Part shown: piece after piece, positions 46,501 through 59,320 of the stretch
Position numbering within the stretch: the stretch's first letter is position 1
Layout of the letters: each line of letters begins with the position of its first letter
DNA from: Circinella umbellata
Taxonomy: Eukaryota > Mucoromycota > Mucoromycetes > Mucorales > Lichtheimiaceae
Direction of reading: 5' to 3'
Length of the DNA: 64,000 nucleotides
NCBI GenBank assembly: GCA_025093555.1
Contig: JAIWNF010000055.1
Location: 1 to 64,000, forward strand
Program-made: the position numbers and the translations under genes
The notes under the pieces: generated by a model
Database searches by the model: none
What the model was told of the DNA's origin: nothing
Seen by the model: the letters and a program-made list of their open reading frames with translations, nothing else

Positions 46501-47472
46501 GATTGACCTGTTAAACCATGAAAAAAATGACAGCACCATTTTTTATATTAATTTGTGATTATTATTTACCAACTCGCCCCCCTTTAATAATGATCCATCA
46601 CCATAACAACAACATACTCTGGTTTGGTTTCTTTTATCTTTTGGATTTGACTAAGTAAGTGAAGCACTAGTTTGTTGAAATTTCGTGTTCGAACATTATT
46701 GGCAGCTAAGCAGGAAAAAAAAAGACATATAATAATATATCATGAGATTTTTCCATTGATCATTCAGTAAATATATTTACTTATATAACGTGTCTAAATC
46801 AATTTACCTAATTCAATAGATAAACTAACTGTTGCCATTTCTAAATCGTAAGCGTCGTTCCTGGAAAAATTAAGAATTTTGTCAATAAAGTGAAATATCA
46901 ACTATGTATATAAAATCAACTATTAAAATAGATACTTTTTTTTTGCACGCTCATGCAGAAGGAAAAAAAAAAAAAAAAAAAAAAACAGAAAATAAAAACA
47001 CCTACGCTGAATGAGTTGAAGGAAACTTTGAAGCTTTTAAAAGTACTGCCCAAAATGAAGAATCGTTTGAATTAAGAGGTACTGAAGATGCTAGAGTTTT
47101 TAAAGCTGCGGATTGAGCAGGGTTAAAGAGGGTTTCCGAAGAAGGTCTTCTTAAGAACGATGAGGTAGTTGAAGCAATTGTTTGTTTGATGGTATTAGCT
47201 GTGCTAGTTTGTTGTTGTTGTTGCTGGTGTAGTAAATGCGGCGGAGAAAGCTGAGACAAAGTTGTTGTTATATCAGGTAGGTCACTTGAAAGTGTTCGAG
47301 TAAGTGAAATAGTAGGCGAAGTAGGTGAACGAGCTAATGGAGAATTTGTACTTGTTGGTGAATTTGAAAATGTGGATTGTCTTCTTGGGGGTTTATTTGA
47401 CGCGAGTGTTTTATTTGGCGCACTCAAAGTCGGCAAAGAGGGAGGGGGGCTGTTAGACTGCGATGAGTTCAT
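43574..47472 (-). CDS. DYM: dymeclin homologue (Golgi organisation)
   Basis: About sixteen exons (first 47006-47472, then 46808-46860; last ending at 43574) give roughly 800 residues. The first 130 residues are a Ser/Thr/Pro-rich fungal extension with a Gln run (LLHQQQQQQTS). Dymeclin hallmarks follow: NSNDSSFWAVLLKAS, ANNVRTRNFNKLV, GLIIGVVYNAYNYFFSS, SLGIEERMLLFYVMLVEND, LTWFTERPLLKSISLGGM, DIYFHTNCLAILANMSS, YVAQRIIR, LVYALLLKREIFAPLR and the closing QYEEEQDSREFFVPYVWALI. Human dymeclin is a peripheral Golgi protein whose loss causes Dyggve-Melchior-Clausen dysplasia; it helps keep Golgi structure and ER-Golgi traffic. Saccharomyces lacks it, so its presence supports an early-diverging fungus. 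Middle exon borders are approximate. Confidence 0.88.
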
Positions 47473-47639
47473 CTAAGTTTGACCGAGAAAATATAAAAAT
47501 AAAAAAAAGTTGGGGGCTTTATATTATTATTATTATTATTGTGCCTTTCGTTGCTTGCTGTAATGCAGTGCGGCTAGTAAATTTTATCCGTTTTCAGAAG
47601 ATATATAAAATTGCCAGTTATCTAAAAATAAATATGGCG
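47473..47639. other. dymeclin upstream flank
   Basis: Short AT-rich 5' flank of the dymeclin gene, bounded on the far side by a decayed transposase fragment. Confidence 0.4.
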
Positions 47640-47990
47640 CTAATAGGATCTTCTTAAAAAATATAATTTATCAGTTTCATTATATGGTTGCCATGCGCAT
47701 ATAATTAAGAAGTTTATTAAAAAGTTTGTCTTGTTATAACACTTCATGATTGTGGGCTTGGAGTCTCTACAGAATTCCGGAAGATCGCTGAAACGTACAT
47801 TGTTGCAAACTTCAGCAATTCTTGTTGATGGATTCTCGTCGTTCATCAACCCGTGGGGCTTCATGTTTTTTATGACAAGAGCCTAAAGCTACGCAGTTGG
47901 GTTTAGCCTTGGCGTGTAAAGATGCAAGTACATTACTCTACAGCCTCTACGGTTTTACAATTTCGCCTAAAAATTCGCATACTTGAGCCA
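47640..47990 (-). pseudogene. decayed Tc1/IS630-type transposase C-terminal fragment
   Basis: Reading the minus strand from about 47950, GCRVMYLHLYTPRLNPT corresponds to the end of the DDE domain (GYxxxYLPPYSPxLNPIE), then a stop and frame changes. The tail frame at 47640-47864 has RIAEVCNNVRFSDLPEFCRD, similar to the C-terminal helix of the same transposases. The catalytic Glu position has been lost to a stop codon. The related fragment at 49951 lies on the opposite strand. Confidence 0.6.
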
Positions 47991-49929
47991 GAGAACCAAG
48001 ATTTCAAGGATATAAATGACCAAAGATTTTCCAGTGAACGTAGGAAGAACACTTTTACTATTTAGAAGCCACCGTGATATAATCGCATCAAATAGAAGAC
48101 AATGATAAATCTGTGGATATGAAATTAAACACGCAATATAATGGTGGTTATAGATGAATTATCTTTGCATAAAAAGACTCTTAATAAGCTTTACTGAGTA
48201 AAAGTAGCAATAAGTGAAATCAGTAATATAAAAGACCTTATATTAACAATGTGCCATGATATTAAATGTGAACAGGAATTAAAAATGACCCAGAATTAGA
48301 GCCATATAATTGTGATATCATTGTATTATCTTCTACAAAATTGTCTCCAAACGTCAATGAACGCTTGATCCAAACTCTTTTCAAAGATAAGTAACTTATA
48401 TTTGCTTGGGGTGACGAATTTTTATTTTGCAAAGCCAAATTTAACTATCAACGCTGTATCTTGTTTTCTTACCATTATTTGGATACCATTATTTGAATTT
48501 GACAAATTCCCTGATGTCATAAAAGCAACTGATCAACAAGAATGATAGTGAATCTTTCCGCGAAAAGCAGATGCGTAACTAGGAAACGAAACAGAAAGAC
48601 AACTCGTCACATTACCTACGTATTGCATCAAAAATAATGCGATCTTCGAATTGTTCAAACCTTATATTGCCTCCCCCTTTTTTTGAAGTCGGGATAAAAG
48701 AGCACTTGTGAAGAAAATGCATATTTTTTATTCACCCTGGGATGAATCAAAAAATCACCTAGAGCTCGTGAGCATATCTGACTTTACAATGGCGTTTTTC
48801 TCTTTCCTTCTCTTAGTGTTGATCACATTCATGAGAATTATACAAATTCAAGAGGGGGTGCTTACTATTTTCGGAATCAACCATTCGTATGTTATCATAT
48901 TGCTCCACTTAAACCACAAACATCCGTTCTCTCCGTTTTGCTCAAATATACATATACAATCATCCAAATCCGTATCGGATTCGAAAATCGATGCGATGTT
49001 TAGCAAATTGCATCCCACACATTTGCGTTTCTACAATCTACAGAAATAGCAACCATAGAAGCTGAAGCTCGCTACTTGCGTTTTAAACAATCCTTTTTCT
49101 ATCTTTTATGACCTCTATCAAGCAACAATGATTTGTTGTTTTCTGATTTTTAGTTGCCTGATTCTTCTGTATGTCGTACTTACTACAGTTAAATTCCGTT
49201 TTTGACAGAACTTTTGTCAAATATCCCACTCTAATTTTACTCTGTTTTCAACTCCACTTTTTGCACACTCATGATTTTTGCATTACGTATGTAGTTTCGA
49301 GTTTAATTCTATCTGTACAGAAAAGCAGAGTTCTACTATATTGCTTCTAATGGAATTTGTTGTATTTGAGAATAGCTCACATTTATAAAAGTAATAAATG
49401 TTTTCTAAAAAAGAAACAGAAAAAAATTCGTATAATGAACTGTCCAGTATTGAAATCAATTCTCTAAAGTTGTTGCGCAAGTTAATACTACATAGTCATT
49501 ATTCAATTAGCTGTATATATAACAATAAAGAGAACAATACGTACCTATTGTGAGTCATTGATATAAGAAAAAAAACAAATTATAGAACATACGTAAAAGC
49601 GTTGATTTGTTGGTGGGGATTGCGTATATGAGAATAACTGGCTCGTAGTACAGGTAGAAACTGAACAGCTTATTATTATTAGAAGAGCCGTTGCCTGTGA
49701 TATTTATATATAGAATACTGTTGGGAGTGCTTCGTGATGTGGGAAGGCGTATAAACAATTTATATTACATTAATAACAGCCTATTTATCGATAAAGCTAG
49801 TTTAACATTAACATGATGAATAATTGGGTTAGGTCGGTTGTATGAACATCTAACCATTAGATATTGAAAAGAGGACTGTTATAGAAAGCAACGAGCCAGT
49901 GTCAATCCGTACAACTACTGCTCAGTTTG
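47991..49929. other. intergenic, probably decayed transposon sequence
   Basis: Between two transposase remnants. A 113-aa + frame (48708-49049) has hydrophobic and His-rich stretches but no recognisable motif or splice context, so it is not called. The interior is likely degraded mobile DNA, which is inference. Confidence 0.4.
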
Positions 49930-50244
49930 TAGAATTAAGATGATGAGCTTTTGGATATCATGGACAGAGAAGAGAGACTTGTGAGATATTGTATAATGAA
50001 TAACTATACTACTCATAAGTTTCACCTCTCGATAAGAAAAATTGAGAATAATGGCTATAGAGTGATGTATTTATCATCGTGCTCTCCAAAACTAAATCAA
50101 AGGAAAAATGAAGTGTCACATGTTGATGAATGAAGAGGGTGTATCCCAAACAATTGCTGAAGCTCGTAATAATATACGCACTTCAGCAATCTTCAGTGAT
50201 TCTGTGTGTAGTCCAAGCGTCAAATCACCGACTGATAAAACAAG
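49930..50244 (+). pseudogene. decayed Tc1/IS630-type transposase fragment
   Basis: The frame at 49951-50133 reads MNNYTTHKFHLSIRKIENNG and YRVMYLSSCSPKLNQ, aligning by eye with MDNxxxHK...GYxxxYLPPYSPxLNPIE of Tc1/IS630 transposases. The catalytic Asp is Asn and the Asn-Pro-Ile-Glu end is altered. After the stop, TIAEARNNIRTSAIFSDS continues the C-terminal helix seen in the fragment at 47640. It is inactive. Confidence 0.65.
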
Positions 50245-50595
50245 ACAAAATTTAAATAAGCTGCTTACTTACTGATAAACGACGATTAGTGCAAAATTTA
50301 TTAATAATAGAACAAAAGATAATGCGGTTTGGAACTGAGAAAAAAAAATCTTGCCCTGAGCTTATTATTGCCTTACAAGGAAGGTTTTTTTTTCCCAAAA
50401 TGATTTTTCCCCGCACACAAAACAATTACTCAAAACACTTAAACTTCACCTGGAGCTGAGATTTCCTATAAGTGTTTCGGTCTATATTTGAAGTCTTTTT
50501 TTTTTTCTCTTTTCTTCTTTGCTTTTTGCCCTTTATTCTTTTTTTTTAATACACTTTTTCCTTTTTCTAGACCAAAAACATTTTATTTTTTGTTA
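50245..50595. promoter_or_regulatory. kinesin upstream region
   Basis: 350 bp AT-rich region ending in a strongly pyrimidine-rich (T/C) tract just before the kinesin ATG, typical of a fungal core promoter. The transposase remnant bounds it upstream. Confidence 0.45.
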
Positions 50596-53500
50596 ATGTC
50601 GGGCAATAATATCAAAGTTGTCTGCCGTTTTCGTCCACAAAACTCCTTGGAAATCAGGGAAGGTGGTACCCCCATTATAGATATTGATAGTGAAGGTTCT
50701 CAGCTGGACGTCAAGGTATATACATATTACTTCCCCTTTATTTATTTTTTTTACTGTTTCTGATTTTATATTAATGTCAAACAATGCATGCTCATCTTTA
50801 TTTTTTAAATTAGGGTAAAGACTTTCAGGGAAATTTTGCTTTTGACAAAGTGTTTGGCATGAACACCCCACAAAAGGATGTTTTTGACTATTCCATCAAG
50901 TCCATTGTCGACGGTTAGTTATTTTTTTTATCTTATTTTTATTCTTTAGAAACTATAGGAGTCGACTGTAACAACAATATGAACGTCGAGTGACTCACAC
51001 ATAATGTTATCTGATAGATGTTACTGCCGGTTACAACGGTACAGTATTTGCATATGGTCAGACAGGCTCCGGAAAGACCTTTACAATGATGGTAAAATGC
51101 GTTTTTTTTATTGATTTGGAGACCAAACAAAAATTACTCGATTCTTTCTTTTGCATATATCTTTTCTTATTATGGTCTTTTTTTTTATAAACCCTTTGAT
51201 GGATGGATTATACTATGCGCACTGTTACCTCCCCCCCCCATCTTAATTCTCTCCCCTCCGTACTCATCATAACAACATAAAGAATTATATTTTAACTTTT
51301 TTTTTGGATTATAGGGGGCCGACATTGATGATGAGAAAACAAAAGGTATTATTCCACGTATTGTGGAACAAATCTTTTCAAGTATTATGGATGCACCCAG
51401 CAATCTTGAATTTACTGTAAAAGTTTCTTTTATGGAAATTTATATGGAAAAGGTTCGTGACCTTTTAAATCGTACGTATATCAATTTCTTATATATACTT
51501 TGGATTCACAAGGATGATATAGATGAGGATTAGGAAACGACAGTAAAAAAAAAGTTAAAAAGCGGTGAACTCTAATATATGGTTATTTTATTGTTGATAC
51601 TTTATTATAGCTTCGTCGGAAAACTTGCCGATTCATGAAGATAAGAACAAAGGTGTTTATGTTAAAGGACTTTTAGAGGTTTATGTTGGATCCACCGATG
51701 AAGTCTATGAAGTGATGAAACGAGGAAGTAGTAATCGTGTTGTTGCGTATACAAGTACGTTTTTAATAATAATCTCCTTTTTTTTCCATTCGTTAAACAA
51801 AGCATAACTCACTGACAGTACTAACGTTATAAATAAATAATAGATATGAATGCTGAAAGTTCAAGAAGTCATTCTATTGTTGTTGTTACAATCACTCAAA
51901 AAAATGTTGATACAGGCGCAGCTAAAAGTGGTAAATTATATCTTGTCGATTTAGCTGGTTCAGAAAAGGTAAATTAACAATAGACTTTATATTTATTTCA
52001 TCTGATCCAGCTCACAACATATACACTTTTTTTTGCTCTAGGTTGGAAAAACTGGTGCATCAGGTCAAACTTTAGAAGAAGCCAAAAAAATTAACAAGTC
52101 CTTGACAGCACTTGGCATGGTTATTAATGCTCTTACTGATGGAAAGGTAACAATACACTTGCATTTATTTACATATATGGGCTAGTTTCATTTTGTCATA
52201 CAGTACTGTTGTTATATTTATGTAAAAAAAATTACTCCTCCTTTACACTTGTTTTTTTTTCTAACAACTAAACTTTTTTTTATTTACGCCAATGATAAAC
52301 AGTCTAGTCATATCCCTTACAGGTAAGGATCGAAATTGTATGTGTGTGTGTATGAAATCACGCGAAGAAAAGAAAGGGATATCATTTCTAATTAAACGAA
52401 AATATAAACAACAACAATAAATATTTAGAGATTCCAAATTAACTCGTATTTTACAAGAATCTTTGGGTGGTAATTCTCGTACAACACTTATTATTAATTG
52501 TTCACCTTCATCTTATAATGAAGCCGAAACATTATCTACACTTCGCTTCGGTGTAAGAGCGAAATCCATCAAGAATAAGGCCAAGGTCAATGCTGATCTT
52601 TCTCCTGCAGAATTAAAAGCTTTACTTAAAAAAGTCAAATCTGAAGCTGTCAGTTTCCAAACTTATATTGCTGCTTTGGAAGGTGAAGTTAATGTCTGGC
52701 GTACAGGTGGCACTGTTTCTGAAGATAAATGGGTGACAATGGATAAGGTTTCCAAAGGGGATTTTGCTGCATTACCACCTGCTCCTGGTTTTAAGAGTCC
52801 TATCTCCGATGAAGGATCCCGTCCTGCTACACCTGTCCCTGTACTGGAAAAAGATGAACGGGATGAATTCATTAAACGTGAAAATGAATTAATGGATCAA
52901 ATTGCTGATAAGGTAAGAAGAAGAAAAAACGTTGTAACTGAGTGAATAATACGTATTTGGTGACGAATTTTACTTATTAACAAAAGAGATATTCCTCCGG
53001 TATATATCTTTTTATAGGAAACTGAGCTTACCAATCGTGAAAAGTTACTTGATTCCCTCAAGGAGGAAATGTCCTATTACAAGGAACAAGAACAATCTGT
53101 CACCAAAGAGAATCAACAAATGACTTCTGAATTAAGCGAACTTCGATTACAATTACAAAAAGTATCTTATGAAAGTAAAGAAAATGTTATTCATGTCGAT
53201 TCTTTGAAAGAAGCCAATCAAGATTTGCTTGCTGAACTTGAGGAATTGAAGAAGAACTTGATCGAAGTCCGACAAGCTCACAAGGACGCAACAGATGGTG
53301 AAAAGGAAAAGAAGAAGGCCGAAAAGATGGCTCAGATGATGTCTGGATTTGATCCATCGGTACCTGACTTTTTCTTTGTATATGTAACTCATGAATTCGG
53401 TGACACAAGTATCTGACATTCACTCGTTTTTTTTTCACTATTATTAGGGTATTCTTAACGAAAAAGAGAAACAAATCCGTAATGCATTAAATAAGTTGGA

Positions 53501-54887
53501 TGGTGAAAAACAAGATTCTTTGAGTATCGAAGAATTGGTCTCACTTCGTCGTGAACTTGCTGAAGCCAAGGTTCTTGTCGAACAGCATACAAAGACGATC
53601 AGTGATTTGGAATCAGACAAGGATCTTTTAGAAAAGAAGAAGGCGGAATTAGAAGGTCGATTCTCTAATCTTGAACAAGAATATGAAGATCTTTTGGATA
53701 AAACCATTGCTGATGAAGAGTCTCGTCCTCAAAAGAATAGCAATATTGCAGATACTGTTTCTGCCCTCAAGGTGAGTTTGTGTTGGGTTATCTTTTTATG
53801 TATTAGCACCATTCTTTGAAAGACACACAACAATAGTGGTATTGACTATGTGTTTTTTTATCTCATTTTTTTGATAGATCAAACTTGAAAACGAATATCT
53901 TACAAAGAAAGAATATCAACAGAAGGATATTGAAGATCTTAAGCGTGAATTAGAACGCAAGGGAGATACTCATAAGCGACTCAGTGCTGCAGTTACTGAT
54001 TTGAAGGCTGCAAATGACCAGCTTCAGGTAAAAAATTGGATGAAGAGAAAAAAAGAAAAACAACATAGTTTTGTAATCGAGATGAATTATTAAATTTAAT
54101 TTATCATACACATTTTCTAGGCTGTTTTGTCTGAACAACCAAATTCATCCTCTCAAATGGAAGGAGAAATGTCTGAAAAGGAAAAAGATATTGAACGTAT
54201 GCGTAAATCGATGGCACAGCAATTAGCCGACTTTGAAGTTATGAAGAAGGCATTAATGCGTGATCTTCAGAGCCGTTGTGAAAAAGTGATTGAACTTGAA
54301 ATGTCGTTGGATGAAACACGTGAACAATACAACAATGTCTTACGTGCCAGTAACAATAAGGCTCAACAAAAGAAGATGGCTTTCTTGGAACGTAACTTGG
54401 AACAATTGACCAATGTACAAAAACAATTGGTGGAACAAAACGCATCCTTAAAGAAGGAAGTAGCTATTGCAGAACGTAAATTAATTGCTCGTAATGAACG
54501 TATTCAAAGCTTAGAAACACTGCTCCAGGATGCTCAAGAAAAATTGATTTCTCAAAATCAAAAGTAAGTCTTATATGTCATGTATAAAGGGGGAGGACAG
54601 AGAGAGAAAACAAATGGCTTTTTTTTATATACTAATAAATGTGTATGTTTATAATACAATATAGATTCGAGGCACAATTGCAAGCTGTACGTGATCGCTT
54701 GGAGCAAGCTCGTACACAAAAGTCTCAAAATTCAATGGCTGAATTGGGCTTTGGTCGTATTGCTAAACCTTTGCGTGGTGGAGGTACCGTTGTTGACGAC
54801 GAAAGCGAGGTTCCTTCTTCGCCTACATCAGCCGACAAGCGTGATAAGAGAACATCCTTCTTCTCTGGTTTCATGAACTCTCGATAG
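50596..54887 (+). CDS. conventional kinesin (kinesin-1) heavy chain
   Basis: About fourteen exons encode roughly 930 residues. The motor domain starts at [16 protein letters not shown] and contains [13 protein letters not shown] (P-loop), switch [12 protein letters not shown], switch [11 protein letters not shown] and [19 protein letters not shown]. The neck linker and coiled coil follow [15 protein letters not shown]. Long heptad-rich segments alternate with Pro/Ser hinges. The tail has [12 protein letters not shown], the conserved IAK autoinhibition motif, and ends in a Ser/Arg-rich tip. No light-chain-binding TPR partner is implied, since fungal kinesin-1 works without light chains. It is a plus-end-directed motor for hyphal vesicles, dynein recycling and organelle transport. 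A 20-nt exon (52303-52322) encodes SSHIPYR. Exon sequences were read in frame throughout. Confidence 0.95.
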
Positions 54888-56013
54888 ATGAATCGAGTTA
54901 CTCTATAATTTCTTTTCTTCATTCTTCTTTCTTCTTTTGTGATATATTATATATACAAATATTTTCTATCTTTTTTTCCTCCCTTAAATTTATATATTTC
55001 AAGCAAAACTTCCTCTCTACACACCCTTATTTATATTTATAATTATTATTTTTTATTAAGTTTCCTTTTTCTTTTGTAGGGGAAAATTGTTTGTATGTGT
55101 AAAGCTTTACTTATTAACCATATTTTGTGAACATAACCTTCCCCTTCTTCTATTGTCTTATCTATATACATATATATATCCCGATACTATAATCGGTTGA
55201 CACAAAGTTACTTCCCTTTCTTATTGTCTCATTACATATTATGCCATTCATTTATGCCACTCACTTAGCCCTTAACTAGTTCTCTATATCTAACCTCCAT
55301 TATCTCTTTCTCCCTCTCTTTATTTTCCTCTCTTCCTCTATATATTAAGTAACTCTTTACATACAGAAAAATAAGTAAATATATTTTTATTTTATCATCG
55401 AATACAATAACTATTACTTTATATCTCTGTCATTTTATATTGAAGCGTTCAATGTATGATTAAAATACTTTATAAAAAAAATTTAAAATAAAGAACTATA
55501 TGATTGTATTTGTATAATAAATTACAGTATATACCTACGTGGAAAAAATTAAGAATATTACGTACGTATCTCGGAATCCAGAAGTCTTATAAATAAGCTT
55601 ACAAGATTTTATCCTCAAATGAAAACTTTTATCAAGTCAATTAATTAACAGACTAAAATATTTATAAAGTAAAGATAGAATTATACGCAGAACTGAAGAA
55701 AATCTTTATCCGAATATAATTATACATAAGATAATCAAATCTACTAACAAAGCGGAAATGTGTCTTTGCTTTGATAGAAATATGCCTTTGCTATAACATA
55801 CAGTAAATGTGTCATTTACTGAGCCAATCAGATCACATACGTATGTAATTTGGCTACATATGATAATGTCAGTAAAGATAATAATAATAATAATATGTAG
55901 TAATAAAGAAGATAAAGATGATAAAGTAAATAATATCTTTGATATCAAAATGTTTTTATTTTTTATAGGCTACATATGCCTTCTCGATATGGGTTGCTCG
56001 GATAAAACTTGAT
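54888..56013. other. convergent 3' intergenic region
   Basis: 1.1 kb between the kinesin and aldo-keto reductase stops. Pyrimidine-rich kinesin 3' UTR is followed by AT-rich sequence. No gene is supported; an ATA/AAT microsatellite lies near 55880. Confidence 0.5.
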
Positions 56014-57693
56014 TTAACGATAATAAGGGGGGACCTTGACAACAGCAATTTCCCAAGCTTTATCAAGAGCATCCACAATAAATTGAGGCAATGGACCCTG
56101 CTCAACAGCTTTCAGATTTTGCTCGCAATGAGCTAAAGATGAAACACCAATAATTATTCCTACATATAGTATACAAAGTCATTTGATAATTGATTTAATT
56201 ATATATACGAATAAACACTCAAAAGTTTTAGCTCTAAATAGTATATATTATTACTACTTACCATCTCCCTTTGCGGCATTCAACTCTGAATGATGTACCA
56301 TCCAACGCAACGCAATATCCGTGGGGCTCAACCCATTTTGCTTGGCTACTTCGTGTACTTTACTGACTGCCTCAAAGTATATTTGATTCCAGTAGCGATC
56401 ACGGTATTGCTGACCTTGACTTGTGTTTGGGTCAAATCTAGAATAGTTCTCAACGCGTGTTTGTAAATCTTCATAGTGTGGACTCAAAAGACCACCCGCC
56501 AAAGGATTATATGCATTAAAAATTATCTTGTATTTTTCAAGACACTTGAATAACTCATGTTCAACATCACGGGTCAGAGCGTTATACATGCCTTGTTAAA
56601 TAAATAAGTTGATTTAATACGTTAGCTTACTCAAAAATAGAAAGTTTTTTTTTTTTTACCTATAACATGAACTACCTTGATAAACTGAAGGTAACACCCA
56701 ATTTTTACACTTCATGATTTCATAAATGGCACTTACTTGCCATGCTGCATAATTAGATAATCCAAACTATAATATTATCCCCATCTCTAATAGTTAGATA
56801 ACCATAACAATGTACCTGTACATTTATTTCAAATAAAAGAGAGAAAAAAGCTTACACGTTCAAAGAGACCTTCCTTGTAAAGTTCCTGAACAGCACCTAA
56901 AGTATCTTCAATAGGTGTAGCATGATCCTGATTTATGTGTTGTTTGAAATATAGATAAATAAAAGACTCTACTAGATTCATAATCATCAACCAAATACAA
57001 CTTTTACTATTAGTATTATTATCGAATTACTTACTGGTGCATGAAGATAAAATATATCAACTTTTTTCAATTTGAGTTTTTCAAGTGATGTATAAAAGAA
57101 TTTTTTAAGTTTTTCAGGTTCATGATCGCCTGGTGTTCGAGGCGCTACTTTGGTTGCAATTTTAAATTGGTTGACAACACCTAAATCGGCAAGAACCTTT
57201 ACATATGAATACATTTAACACTCATGTTAAAAAAATTGATCTCTTCGATATCCCATATCTTTTATTTCTAATTTTTTTTTTACTATTGTGATTATTATTA
57301 TTATCCATCATTTTTTTTAATTATGCTAACCTCTTCCGTGGTACCTGCACAATAAACGCGTGCTGTGTCTATATTTCAAACCAAATGCATATTCAAATGT
57401 AAAGTGTTACCATAGTAACGATCCAGTAACAACAATATATTTATTTTTATGACTTACCAAGCTCCTTATATCCGTATTCTCCAAATTTGTTAATAATACT
57501 GTTAATAACTGAGGTATCCGTAATACGACTACTTTCGGTCTTGCCGAAAGTCATTGTACTGAAGATATTAAGAAAAAAGTGTTTTCAGATTTCCCTTTTT
57601 GTTCTCATTGTACAAATTGAATTCAACTTTATAAAAAAAATTGTTAAAGAAAACGAATTTTGCATACCCCAGAATAATGTTCATTCGTGTCAT
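56014..57693 (-). CDS. AKR7-type aldo-keto reductase
   Basis: Several small exons run from the ATG at 57693 (first exon 57668-57693, MTRMNIIL) to the TAA at 56014, giving about 330-340 residues. Visible AKR features are GTMTFGKTE, the catalytic region DTARVYCAGTTEE with Asp and Tyr, KIATKV with Lys, and FYLHAPDHATP with His. GLSNYAAWQVSAIYEIMK and VYQGSYN follow, and FNAYNPLAGGLL matches AKR7/aflatoxin-aldehyde reductases closely. The end has the coenzyme-binding IIIGVSSLAHCEQNLKAVE and KVPPYYR. The family uses NADPH to reduce aldehydes and dicarbonyls, including succinic semialdehyde. The substrate here is unknown. The region before MYNAL is spliced with approximate borders. Confidence 0.87.
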
Positions 57694-58287
57694 TTTCTTT
57701 TAGTTATATAAACCAGAAAAAAAAAAAACAAAAAAAAAGAGAAAAGGATTGTTATGAAGATAATAATAATTGATTATATAATTCTCACACATTAATTTCC
57801 CAGCTTTTAGACCAATAATTGGAAATTTGACTTTTCACAATAAATGCTGTAAAATATAAAGTTACTTTTTTTTTTTTAGTTTTTGAAAAATAAGAAAAAA
57901 TTGATTAGTATTGTACATTCGAAGAAGACAAAAGTTAGAATTAAGGGAGACTGTTGCTAATGAAATATTTGAAAGGAAATAGAGAGAGAGAGAGAGAGGT
58001 GTATATATATATAAAAAAGGTGCAAGAGTAAGAAGATTAAAGAAGAAAAAAAATGAAAAGGGAAAAGAAGAAATCCAAGTTACATGCTTTCAAAGACAAA
58101 GAATAAACTAAAAAAAAAATTATAATGAAAAAGAGAGAAGAGAAAGAAAATAGCCTTAGAAACAAAAAGAAAAAGATATATAACTCTATTTACTCTCATA
58201 CACAGCCATTTGAAATGTGATAATAGTAGTTAACAATGACTTTTTCATAATAAAACTATATAAAAGGTAGGGAAAAAACCCCCATCT
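57694..58287. promoter_or_regulatory. AKR promoter and PTC1 3' flank
   Basis: 594 bp between two minus-strand genes. Strongly purine-rich on the + strand (GA repeats near 57980), meaning a pyrimidine-rich promoter on the coding strand of the reductase. Confidence 0.45.
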
Positions 58288-59286
58288 TTAGAAGCGAATG
58301 ACAAGGATGCTTAAATTGTCGGTACTAAAATTAGCAAGAGCATGTTCCAGTAGTTTCCGGCTTGCTACTTGAGGATCCTGAATATCTTTGACCAGATCCA
58401 CTGCGTCTTGATCTTCACATACATCCCACAACTGAAATATAATATATTTTAATTAGTGACTGAAATATATAAGCATATTTGTCTGATACTATTTATAAAT
58501 ATTCTTACCCCATCGCAAGCAAGAATTAGAAAATCATCACCTTGTCCCAATTCTGTTTCAGTTGTATATGGATTACCAACGACAAATTCCTTCATAACAC
58601 AATCCCCAAGAGAACGAGTTACTGCTAAAACTCCATTAACTCGATTATTCATCATAAAACCACCCAGATCCGTAATACGTTTTGCTTCTTGGTGATCTGA
58701 TCCCTTATGATCGTATGATAGTCGAACAGCTTTTCCTTTACGGCTGTTATTATAAAAAAAGTATTAGTTATTATCCAAATTATCCGTTGTTCTTGTTGTT
58801 GTTGCTAGAATATATAACAGAATTTTTCGTTTTATATTACCATAATACAGCTCGTGCGTCGCCAACGTTACCGGTGTACAAGATTCTCTAATGAATTATT
58901 CCCTTTTCAGTATTCCATCTTTTTTTTCGGGGGGAATGAAAGAGAGGAAGCAAAAAGGAAGAATTTTCACTTTTTTATATCATCCCCACCTTCAAGTAAC
59001 TTCCTTCCAACTTTGTTTTATAACCTAACAGCCACTATCAATTCTTTTTATATAAATTACCTTATCATTCTTTACTTGTACAAATGCAACTACAGCAGTA
59101 CAACCCGAAGATCTTCCTTCATTTAAATTAATTTGTCTGTCAGCTTCAAGGAATGTCAAATTTAAAATCTCTGGAACAGGTCTTTCTTGATGCTCATTCA
59201 AACATTCAGCAAGAATCTAAAAGAAATAATAAGTGTTTGTTTTTTTTTCGCCATTTTCAGCGATCAACATGCATATGTATACAGTC

Positions 59287-59320
<34 letters not shown>

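Noticed and set aside
48708..49049. 113-aa + frame between transposase relics
   Set aside because: No family motif, no splice or promoter context, odd composition and location in decayed mobile DNA. Kept only as noncoding background.
53153..53707. Minus-strand frames opposite kinesin coiled coil
   Set aside because: Coiled-coil coding sequence often leaves antisense frames open; no independent evidence.
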